A stretch of 18,504 nucleotides of DNA from Pelomonas sp052436255 (GTDB lineage: Bacteria; Pseudomonadota; Gammaproteobacteria; Burkholderiales; Burkholderiaceae_C): NCBI GenBank assembly GCA_052436255.1, contig JBQVNP010000102.1, forward strand, positions 1-18,504, written 5' to 3'. The notes under the pieces were generated by a model, which worked only from the letters and a program-made list of their open reading frames with translations, made no database searches and was not told where the DNA came from. Shown one piece after another: positions 7,456 to 13,816 of this stretch (position 1 is its first letter; every line of letters starts with the position of its first letter). Position numbers and translations under genes: made by a program.

Positions 7456-8091
7456 TCAGCGTGAACGGCGACGGGCGGCGATGGCCAGCAGGCCGGCCAG
7501 CATCAGCACGACGCTGCCGGGCTCCGGCACGGCGGCCACGTCGCCCACGCGCACGGCCCAGGCCTGGCCCAGCGTGTCGGTGGCCAGGGCCTCCTGCGCG
7601 CCCATGCCCATGAAGAAGCTCAAGGCCCAGCCGGTCTCGGTGGCGGTGCCGCTCCAGAACACCGGGCCGAAGGGGTTGCCGGGGTCGACCAGGCCGATGA
7701 AGGCGCCCGTCTGCGCCAGGCCGGCCACAGTGTTGCCGAGGCTCGTGTAATACAGGTGGCCCAACTCGGTGTTGGCCCCGGCGTTGTTGAGGCCGATGTC
7801 GGTGGAGCCGTCCTCCGAGTACTCGAGCTGCAATGCCAGGCCGTTGACCGGTGCGACCGTGGGCAGCCGCCAGTCGCTGACGCCGCCGAAGCTCAAGGCC
7901 TCGGCCCACTGGGCCGCATCGGCCTGTGTGCGCAGGCCGCCCAGACCGGCGTCGGCCAGCCAGGTCAGGTTGGTGGCGGTGTCGTAGACCATGCTGCCGT
8001 TGCCGCGCAGCTGCAGCTCGGCCCGGGCCGGCATGCCGCTCAACAGTCCCGTCAGGGCCAGGGCGGTGAACAGCGTCTTGTTGAGGTTCAT
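7456..8091 (-). CDS. PEP-CTERM exported protein with DUF1566-like domain
   Basis: The product is 211 residues. The signal peptide is 1-24 (ends PARA). The body has the DUF1566 pattern: DTATNLTWLADA, a WAEAL helix, DWRLPT (73-78), FWSGT (145-149) and AWAVRVGDV. The C-terminus is a classic PEP-CTERM sorting signal: VPEPGS (188-193), a 12-residue hydrophobic helix, then RRRSR. Such proteins are processed by an exosortase and delivered outward, often together with exopolysaccharide; that enzyme is not in this window. I chose MNLNKTLF (8089-8091); the open frame upstream is Arg/Pro-rich without family similarity. It is the first gene of a three-gene minus-strand operon. Its stop codon sits 11 bp before the next ATG and overlaps the next gene's ribosome-binding site, which points to coupled translation. 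Confidence 0.88.
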   Translation of the reverse strand: MNLNKTLFTALALTGLLSGMPARAELQLRGNGSMVYDTATNLTWLADAGLGGLRTQADAAQWAEALSFGGVSDWRLPTVAPVNGLALQLEYSEDGSTDIGLNNAGANTELGHLYYTSLGNTVAGLAQTGAFIGLVDPGNPFGPVFWSGTATETGWALSFFMGMGAQEALATDTLGQAWAVRVGDVAAVPEPGSVVLMLAGLLAIAARRRSR

Positions 8092-8282
8092 GGCGGGAGC
8101 GAGGGCGTCGCGAAGCTGAGGCGGGTCGCATGGTCTGCAAAACCGCCGTGCACCGAACAGCGGGTTAGTCCGCGGCGCCCTTGCCAATTCGAACGGGCTG
8201 CATAACCGATGGGAATGCGGGGCGGCGCGTGCAAAGGCGGGTTTCTCCAGCGTCGGCAGGACAATCGCCAGCCCGCTCCGGC

Positions 8283-8304
8283 GCCCCCCTAGTTTTTGGG
8301 GGGC
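8283..8304. promoter_or_regulatory. G/C-homopolymer stem-loop in the divergent intergenic region
   Basis: GCCCCCC (8283-8289), loop TAGTTTTT (8290-8297), GGGGGGC (8298-8304) is a perfect 7-bp dyad with pure C and G arms. It lies 25 bp before the ATG of the YgjV-like gene and about 190 bp upstream of the PEP-CTERM operon start. It could be an operator read from both sides or a leader hairpin. The remaining 8092-8328 holds no gene and no clear -35/-10 pair. Confidence 0.4.
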
Positions 8305-8328
8305 ACCCATCCTCAGCGCCCCATCCGC

Positions 8329-8838
8329 ATGCTCGCCACCGACTGGTTCTCGCCCGCCCAACTCTTCGGGTATGCCGCTTTCGTGCTCGGCGTCGGCTGC
8401 TTCCTGCAGACCGACGACCGGCGCTTCAAGTGGTTCATGACGGGCGAGTGCATCGCCTACATCGCCCACTTCGCCCTGCTGGGCAACCCGACGGCCGTGG
8501 CGAGTTCGTCACTGTCCATGCTGCGCTCGCTGCTGTCCCTCTACACGCGCTCGGCCTGGGTGGCCGTGCTCATCGTCGCCGCCAACATCGGCTTCGGCCT
8601 GGGCATTGCCGAGAAACCCAGCGACTGGCTGCCGCTGACGGCCTCCTGCCTGGGCACCATCGCGCTGTTCACGCTGCAGGGCATCCCGATGCGTCTGCTG
8701 ATGCTCTGTGGTACGGGGCTGTGGATCGCCAACAACCTGATCGTCGGCTCCATCGGCGGCACGGCGCTGGAGATCGTCATCGCGGCGATCAACCTGGTGA
8801 CGATCACGCGGATGGCGCGGGCTCGACAAGCGGTGTGA
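8329..8838 (+). CDS. YgjV-like inner-membrane protein
   Basis: The product is 169 residues, almost all hydrophobic, with about six helices. QLFGYAAFVLGVGCFLQTDDRRFKWF and the HFALLGNPTAVASSSLSMLRSL segment are the pattern of the YgjV family (compare the 183-residue E. coli YgjV), whose function is not established. I chose ATG 8329, which starts just before the family similarity; an in-frame TTG at 8296 falls inside the loop of the stem-loop at 8283-8304 and is less likely. No strong ribosome-binding site is visible. The gene is divergent from the PEP-CTERM operon and 78 bp upstream of the second PEP-CTERM gene on the same strand, so the two may share a transcript. Confidence 0.82.
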   Translation: MLATDWFSPAQLFGYAAFVLGVGCFLQTDDRRFKWFMTGECIAYIAHFALLGNPTAVASSSLSMLRSLLSLYTRSAWVAVLIVAANIGFGLGIAEKPSDWLPLTASCLGTIALFTLQGIPMRLLMLCGTGLWIANNLIVGSIGGTALEIVIAAINLVTITRMARARQAV

Positions 8839-8916
8839 AGCACCCCCCGCGTCTGGGCGTGGCGGCGCGGGGGCAACGAGCTACGCTCTTGCACCCCTTG
8901 TCGCCTGGAGCCGCTG

Positions 8917-9951
8917 ATGAATCGCTATCTGCCCTGGGTCGCCGCGCTGGCGCTGACCACCGGCCTCACGCCTGTCTGCATCGCCGCCTATACCGCCACG
9001 GCGGACACCAATGCGACGGCGCTCGGCCAGGTCTATGTGGGTGACAAGGACCCAGTGATTCAGGGGCTGGGCGACCAGCAACGCGACGTGGTGCAGGCCG
9101 GCACCGCAAGGGCCAACGCCGCCACCGGCTTGCATACCGCCCTGGACAGCGCCGATGCAGCCGGTGGTGGCAACAGCTGGGCGCAGGTGGCTGCGGGCGG
9201 CATCCGCCTGCAGGCCACGGCGGTGGGCAGCGCGCTGTTCCTCACGCCGGGCAATACCGACTTCGCCCGCATCATCGGGCGCAGCAACGCCTATGCCGCC
9301 GGCAGCTTCAGCGACGGGCTGACCTTCTTCATGCCCGGCGTGGCGCCGGGGGCGCCGCTTGCCGTGACGTTCTCGGTCAACGTCACCGCCAGCCTGGGCG
9401 GCAACGGGCAGTTCTCCGCCGGGCTGTCGGGCTTCAGCACCGTCACCGAGATGCGCTGGCAGGTGGCGCTGGGCAACCTGTCCGACGGCCGCACCGAGAC
9501 CGAATACAACAGCAACGGCGAGACCAGCCGCGGCGCCGCAGCGACCGGCCTGTGGACGTTCACATCCACCGTGAGCAACGGCGTGGCGACGACGCTGGCG
9601 ATGGAGGCCTCCGCCGGCGCCGCCGCTCAAGGTGGCATCAACTGCAGGGGCTGCGGCCTGTCGACGATATACGCCGAGGGCCTTTCAAACGCCGACTTCA
9701 GCCACACCCTGGCCTGGAACGGCATCCAGGGCGTCACCGACGCTGGCGGCAACGTGCTCGACCTGGGGAGCCTGCAGGTCCTGTCGTCGTCGGGCGCCGA
9801 CTACCTGGGCGCCTGGACGGCGCCAGTGCCCGAGCTCTCGTCGGCGTGGCTGATGGCGGCCGGCCTGCTGGCGCTGCTTGCCGGCCTGCGGCCGCGCCGG
9901 GCGCTGAGGCCACGGCGGTGCGCCAGCGCGGATCAGCGGTTGGCGGAGTAG
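8917..9951 (+). CDS. PEP-CTERM exported protein, body of unknown function
   Basis: The product is 344 residues. The signal peptide is about 1-23. The body is Gly/Ala/Ser/Thr-rich and predicted beta, with no known motif; INCRGCGLS supplies a CxxC. Residues 304-311 (VPELSSAW), a hydrophobic helix (about 312-324) and RPRR form a PEP-CTERM sorting signal in which PEL replaces the common PEP. Unusually, 16 residues (ALRPRRCASADQRLAE) follow the basic cluster, whereas the family normally ends there. GGAG eight bases before the ATG at 8917 supports the start. The gene ends inside the convergent hydrolase gene, sharing 19 bp. An out-of-frame TGA at 9905-9907, where a normal PEP-CTERM protein would end, suggests a small indel extended the tail. 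Confidence 0.85.
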   Translation: MNRYLPWVAALALTTGLTPVCIAAYTATADTNATALGQVYVGDKDPVIQGLGDQQRDVVQAGTARANAATGLHTALDSADAAGGGNSWAQVAAGGIRLQATAVGSALFLTPGNTDFARIIGRSNAYAAGSFSDGLTFFMPGVAPGAPLAVTFSVNVTASLGGNGQFSAGLSGFSTVTEMRWQVALGNLSDGRTETEYNSNGETSRGAAATGLWTFTSTVSNGVATTLAMEASAGAAAQGGINCRGCGLSTIYAEGLSNADFSHTLAWNGIQGVTDAGGNVLDLGSLQVLSSSGADYLGAWTAPVPELSSAWLMAAGLLALLAGLRPRRALRPRRCASADQRLAE

Positions 9952-10862
9952 TTCACCGGCAGCCAGTCATAGCCCTTGCCGTCGGCGCGCAGCCGGCCGA
10001 TGCCAGGGAAGCTGACGTGCGTGACGGCGACGTAGTAGCCGTCTTTCGCGGCGGCGGCGTAAGCCTTTTCGCGCGCCGGGGCGGCGGCCTTGGGGTCGCT
10101 GTCGAACTGGATGGTCACGCCCGGATCAGGGAACTGCACCGCGGCGACATGCATCAGGTCGCCCCAGAACATCATCTTCTGGCCCTTGCTCTCGGCCACA
10201 TAGTTGCTGTGGCCGGGCGTGTGGCCGTAGGCGGGAAAGGCCTTCACGCCCGGCACGATCTCGACGCCAGCGGCGCTGCCCTCGAAGGGCTTGAAGCGGC
10301 CGCCGTCCGCAAAGCCCTTGACCAGCGCCGCGATGGCCTTGGCGCCGTCGCCCTTGGCCACCTGCTCGGCCGACAGCCAGTGGTCGCTGTCACGCTTGTC
10401 GATGCGCAACGTCGCATTCGGGAAGGCCGTGGCGGAAGCGCCGCCGATGTGGTCGCCGTGCATGTGGGTGATGACGATCTCGTCGACCTGCTCGGGCGTG
10501 TAGCCCGACGCCTTCAGGCTGGCCAGCAGGCGGCCGAGCGTCGGACCGAACATGCTGGCGGCACCGGCGTCCACGAGCACGAGCTTGGCGCCGGTGTTGA
10601 CGAGGTAGGCATTGACCGACGTCTCCAGCGGCACGCCGAGGTAGCGGTGTTGCAGGGCCTTGAGGGTGTTGGGTGCGGGCTGCTGCAGCAGCTTGTCCAC
10701 GGGCAGATCCAGCGTGCCGTCGTTGAGGGCCGTGATCTCGAACTCGCCCAGCTGCAGGCGATACCAGCCCGGCGCCTGGCCCTTGAGCTGCGGGCCGGCG
10801 GCCAGGGCTGTCGTGGCACTGAAGGCAAGGGCAAGGGCCGAGGGGAACAGGCGGTTGGGCAT
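9933..10862 (-). CDS. Exported metallo-beta-lactamase-fold hydrolase
   Basis: The product is 309 residues. Residues 1-22 form an Ala-rich signal peptide, so the enzyme is probably periplasmic. Metal ligands are all present: HMHGDH (H133, H135, D137, H138), H218 in GHTPGHS, D235 in FWGDLMH, and H282 in VTHVSFPGIG. This matches the glyoxalase II / lactonase-like branch of the superfamily rather than RNA-processing members. GWYRLQLGEFEITALNDGTL near the N-terminus is common in this group. GGAG before the ATG (10860-10862) supports the start; the longer open frame to 11204 lacks similarity. It is divergent from the TonB receptor over 260 bp. It may hydrolyse an ester, lactone or beta-lactam-like compound brought in by that receptor, but the substrate is unknown. 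It overlaps the convergent PEP-CTERM gene by 19 bp. Confidence 0.88.
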   Translation of the reverse strand: MPNRLFPSALALAFSATTALAAGPQLKGQAPGWYRLQLGEFEITALNDGTLDLPVDKLLQQPAPNTLKALQHRYLGVPLETSVNAYLVNTGAKLVLVDAGAASMFGPTLGRLLASLKASGYTPEQVDEIVITHMHGDHIGGASATAFPNATLRIDKRDSDHWLSAEQVAKGDGAKAIAALVKGFADGGRFKPFEGSAAGVEIVPGVKAFPAYGHTPGHSNYVAESKGQKMMFWGDLMHVAAVQFPDPGVTIQFDSDPKAAAPAREKAYAAAAKDGYYVAVTHVSFPGIGRLRADGKGYDWLPVNYSANR

Positions 10863-10979
10863 CGGGGGTCTCCGGGGGTTGGATGAGAAGCGGCGCGCAG
10901 GATAGCGGCGGCTTCGCAAGCTTGCAGCCCTGGGGTGTTGTCTGCCGGCTGGACAGGGTGAGGCGCCGCGAATGCCTGG

Positions 10980-10995
10980 ATTCCGGACAGTCCGG
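10980..10995 (+). promoter_or_regulatory. Putative sigma-54 activator binding site upstream of the TonB receptor gene
   Basis: ATTCCGGACAGTC contains the start of a perfect 13-bp palindrome CCGGAC-A-GTCCGG (10983-10995). Its first base is 85 bp upstream of the -24 GG of the receptor promoter. The element ATTTCGGACACTC (11 of 13 identical) is found at exactly the same distance before the binding-protein promoter. A second shared block, GAAACCGCGGG, lies at 11010-11020 (GAAACGTCGGG at 15409-15419). Confidence 0.55.
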
Positions 10996-11063
10996 GCCCC
11001 GCAAACGCTGAAACCGCGGGTTAGTGCGCAGGGGTTACTACCGAATCTGCCCTGCTTTGGCGC

Positions 11064-11078
11064 GGGCATGGCTTTTGC
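11064..11078 (+). promoter_or_regulatory. Sigma-54 (-24/-12) promoter of the TonB receptor gene
   Basis: GGGCATG-GCTT-TTGC aligns with the consensus TGGCACG-N4-TTGC. The invariant GG (11065-11066) and GC (11077-11078) are exactly ten bases apart, and TTGC is perfect. Mismatches are G for T at the first base and T for C at the sixth. Transcription should start near 11090, giving a leader of about 33 nt with AGGAG before the ATG at 11123. Confidence 0.65.
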
Positions 11079-11122
11079 GCTTTGGCCACTGGTTCCGCAT
11101 AAAACATCCAGGAGACAAAGCC

Positions 11123-13333
11123 ATGACCCGACGCCACCCGGCGCCCGCCCGTTTGACGCGCTTGCATTTCGCCATCCTCGCCGCCCTCGCTGGCGGTGGC
11201 GCAACGCTGGCCCTGCCCGCAGCCGCCCAGTCCCCCGCCGCGGACACGACCGTGACGACGCTGGATGTCGTCAAGGTCACGGCGCGCAAGCGCGAGGAGT
11301 CGCTGCAGGACGTGCCCGTGGCCGTCACGGCGCTGACCGCCGACCAGCTGGACAAGCTCGCCATCAAGGACCTCGGCGACCTGCAGGGCCAGGTGCCCAA
11401 CCTGACCATCTACGCCGCGCGCGGCAGCAACACGACGATCACGACCTTCATCCGCGGCGTTGGCCAGGCCGACCCGCTGTGGGGCGTGGACCCGGGCGTG
11501 GGCATCTATTTCGACGACGTCTACATCGCCCGCCCGCAGGGCGCGCTGCTGGACGTGTACGACGTGCAGCGCGTGGAAATCCTGCGCGGCCCGCAGGGCA
11601 CGCTATACGGCAAGAACACGGTGGGCGGCGCGGTGAAGTACGTGTCCAAGCCGCTGCCGCAGAAAACTGAAGGGCAGGTGACGCTGGCCGTCGGCAACTA
11701 CGGCCAGGTGACGGCCAAGGGCGGGGTGGGCACGGCCGTCAACGACGGTCAGCTGCGCTTTCGCGTGGCCGGCGCCAGCCTCGACCGCGACGGCTTCGGC
11801 AAGAACCTGACCGACGGCAGCGACGTCAGCAACCAGGCCACGACCAGCGGCCGCGTCTCGGTAGGCTGGTTCCCGACCGGCTCGACCTTCAACGCCCAGG
11901 TGTCGGTGGACCGCACGGTGGACAACTCCAACATGCGCGGCTTCCAGCGTCTGAACGTCAACGCCTTTGACCCGGCCAGGACGCCGCCCACCACCGGCCG
12001 CTATGACATTGCGTCGGGCATGCCCAACAAGAGCAGGACCAGCAGCGAGGGCGAGTCGCTGACGCTGAACTGGGGCCTGAACAGCGACTGGAGCCTGAAG
12101 TACATCCTGGCCCACCGCGCTTCGGACACCGACACGGCCATCGACTTCGACGGCCTGCCCAACAAAATCGCCGACGTGCGCGCCGAGTACCACGACAGCT
12201 CGACCAGCCACGAGCTGCAGGCCATCTACGAAGGCGCCAACCACTCGGGCGTCATCGGCGCGTACTACTTCGATGGCCGCGCCGGCGGCACGGTGCGCAA
12301 CAACTTCTTCAACGCCTCGTTCGGCACCACCAACGGCATCGTCTATACGCAGGGCAAGGCGCTCTTCGGCGACTGGAGCTGGCGCCTGACGCCGCAGTTC
12401 AGCGTCAGCACCGGGCTGCGCTACACCGACGAGACCAAGCGCGCCGTGGTGCTGAACCGCGCGTTCGCGAACGACAGCTTCAGCGGCACGCCCATCGCCG
12501 TGCCGGCCAACTTCGACAACAGCCGCTCGGTGACCAACACCTCGCCGCGCCTGTCGCTCGAATACAAGGTCAGCAACGCGGTCAAGCTCTACACGACGGC
12601 CTCGCGCGGCTTCAAGAGCGGTGGCTACAACATCCGCGCCAACACGCTGGCCTTCCCGGGCTCGTCCAAGCCCTTCGAGGACGAGGTGCTGGACTCGCTG
12701 GAACTGGGTGCCAAGATGGTGCTGGACGGCGGCCGGCTGGAGCTGAACACGGCCCTCTTCCACAACAAGTACAAGAACGTGCAGCTGTCGGTGTTCACCA
12801 GCTACACCCAGGCCAACGGCCAGCCGGGCTTCTTCGGCGACTTCACCAACGCCGGCAAGGCGACGGTGCAGGGCGCCGAGGTCGAGTTCGCGTACACGCC
12901 CAGCAGCGGCTGGCGCATCAGCGGCCACCTGGCAGCGCTGGATGCCAAATACGACGAGTACATCGACCGTGGCGTCAACGTGGCCGCCCAGAAGAAGTTC
13001 ACCAACACGCCCAAGTTCGCGGCCGGCCTGAACATCGAGCACAACGCCAAGCTGGCCGTGGGCACGCTGCGCTCGCGCTTGGGGCTGACCCACCGCAGCA
13101 AGGTCTACCCGACGACCGACCTGGCTGAGACGTTGTCGCAGGATGGCTATGCACTCGTGAGCGCCGGCCTGATCTGGGAGAAGGACAGCAAGCTGAGCTT
13201 CTTCCTGCAGGGCAGCAACCTGACTGACAAGGCCTACAAGACCGACGGCTACAACATCGCCGGTCTGGGCGTGCTGAACGCCTTCTATGGCGCGCCGCGA
13301 ACGGTCAGCATCGGCGGGACTTTGAAGTTCTGA
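11123..13333 (+). CDS. TonB-dependent outer-membrane receptor
   Basis: The product is 736 residues. The signal peptide is about 1-35 (LPAAA|Q). A TonB-box-like stretch LDVVKVT (47-53) precedes the plug domain, which holds RKREESLQDVPVAVTALTAD and the conserved EILRGPQGTLYGKNTVGGAV. The rest is a 22-strand-type barrel ending in SIGGTLKF with the C-terminal aromatic F736 needed for outer-membrane insertion. The subgroup is the one common in sphingomonads and betaproteobacteria for complex organic substrates rather than a recognisable siderophore or B12 receptor, so the substrate is unknown. AGGAG before ATG 11123 fixes the start; 33 extra in-frame codons upstream overlap the sigma-54 promoter. 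The gene is likely controlled by the sigma-54 activator encoded next, which also seems to govern the periplasmic binding protein. Confidence 0.92.
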   Translation: MTRRHPAPARLTRLHFAILAALAGGGATLALPAAAQSPAADTTVTTLDVVKVTARKREESLQDVPVAVTALTADQLDKLAIKDLGDLQGQVPNLTIYAARGSNTTITTFIRGVGQADPLWGVDPGVGIYFDDVYIARPQGALLDVYDVQRVEILRGPQGTLYGKNTVGGAVKYVSKPLPQKTEGQVTLAVGNYGQVTAKGGVGTAVNDGQLRFRVAGASLDRDGFGKNLTDGSDVSNQATTSGRVSVGWFPTGSTFNAQVSVDRTVDNSNMRGFQRLNVNAFDPARTPPTTGRYDIASGMPNKSRTSSEGESLTLNWGLNSDWSLKYILAHRASDTDTAIDFDGLPNKIADVRAEYHDSSTSHELQAIYEGANHSGVIGAYYFDGRAGGTVRNNFFNASFGTTNGIVYTQGKALFGDWSWRLTPQFSVSTGLRYTDETKRAVVLNRAFANDSFSGTPIAVPANFDNSRSVTNTSPRLSLEYKVSNAVKLYTTASRGFKSGGYNIRANTLAFPGSSKPFEDEVLDSLELGAKMVLDGGRLELNTALFHNKYKNVQLSVFTSYTQANGQPGFFGDFTNAGKATVQGAEVEFAYTPSSGWRISGHLAALDAKYDEYIDRGVNVAAQKKFTNTPKFAAGLNIEHNAKLAVGTLRSRLGLTHRSKVYPTTDLAETLSQDGYALVSAGLIWEKDSKLSFFLQGSNLTDKAYKTDGYNIAGLGVLNAFYGAPRTVSIGGTLKF

Positions 13334-13364
13334 GGGGGTGGGTCGCTGGCGCGAGGCAGACACG

Positions 13365-13480
13365 CCTCGGTACTCCTGCGCATTGCCAAGTGCGGTGCCG
13401 GGGGTCCCGCCCGGCGGCGGGGTAACTTTGGCTTCGCCGAAACCTTCGGTTTTCTTCTGCGGGGCAAGAAGAAAGTCACC
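13365..13480 (+). repeat. Dispersed intergenic repeat, copy 1 (hairpin-bearing)
   Basis: This shares an ungapped alignment with 18335-18450: identical CCTCGGTACTCCTG at the left, a variable 15-base part, then GGTGCCGGG and about 60 near-identical bases. Outer ends GGTAACTTT (13421-13429) and AAAGTCACC (13472-13480) are inverted. An inner hairpin is TTTCTTCT (13451-13458), loop GCGGGGCA, AGAAGAAA (13467-13474). CCGAA-ACC-TTCGG followed by TTTT (13437-13453) resembles a short terminator. It begins 32 bp after the receptor stop codon, in the same orientation as the other copy relative to its upstream gene. Confidence 0.8.
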
Positions 13481-13669
13481 AAAGAAGAGGCCCTGAACCG
13501 CACACCCAGCACCACTTGCACGAGCTGCGCCGTGCAACAGCCAGATCGCTGTCGCCCACACGCGACCCGCTTCGCTCTCGCTGCTGTCCCTATCACCAGC
13601 GCCACGCATAGCACCACCTGCCCGCTGAACGCGCGGCTGCACGCCGGGCTCACCAAAACAGCCAATACA

Positions 13670-13729
13670 GCGTCGCTCGGGCGACGCGATCGCTGCGCAA
13701 CATCCATTGGAGCGTCGCCTCAGCGACGC
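13670..13729. repeat. Pair of hairpins with identical stems
   Basis: GCGTCGC-TCGG-GCGACGC (13670-13687) and GCGTCGC-CTCA-GCGACGC (13712-13729) have the same 7-bp stem and different 4-base loops, 42 bp apart. The stems could also pair across the two hairpins. They belong to the non-coding region before the activator gene. Confidence 0.6.
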
Positions 13730-13816
13730 GGTATTTCCTGATGAGGTCGGCGTGCAGCCGCCGTTAACCGGCGTGAGCACCACACGCACCAAAAACCAGA
13801 AGTACCGAGCACGAAC

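Larger units (their letters stand above)
13334..13816. other. 483-bp non-coding region with dispersed repeat and hairpins
   Basis: No credible gene is present; the open frames are low-complexity and lack motifs. Contents in order: a stem-loop CGAGGC (13352-13357) / GCCTCG (13364-13369), copy 1 of the dispersed repeat (13365-13480), a stretch without features (13481-13669), two hairpins with the same stem (13670-13729), and a dyad CGCCG-TTAAC-CGGCG (13759-13773) about 45 bp before the activator gene, which could belong to its promoter or be an operator. No convincing -10/-35 pair is visible. Confidence 0.5.

Noticed and set aside
8172..8185. GG-N10-GC on the minus strand upstream of the DUF1566 PEP-CTERM operon as a sigma-54 promoter
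   Set aside because: TGGCAAG fits the -24 box, but the -12 box reads CCGC with no TT, so the match is too weak in GC-rich DNA.
8092..8469. Upstream extension of the DUF1566 PEP-CTERM gene
   Set aside because: The extra residues are Arg/Pro-rich and the signal peptide starts at MNLNKTLF, as expected for an exported protein.
13421..13480. Insertion-sequence terminal repeats at the dispersed repeat
   Set aside because: The GGTAACTTT ends lie only 60 bp apart with no transposase or target-site duplication visible. At most it could be a small non-autonomous element.
13686..13693. GCGATCGC palindrome
   Set aside because: A single 8-bp palindrome in GC-rich DNA; it is known as an abundant repeat in cyanobacteria and means nothing from one copy here.
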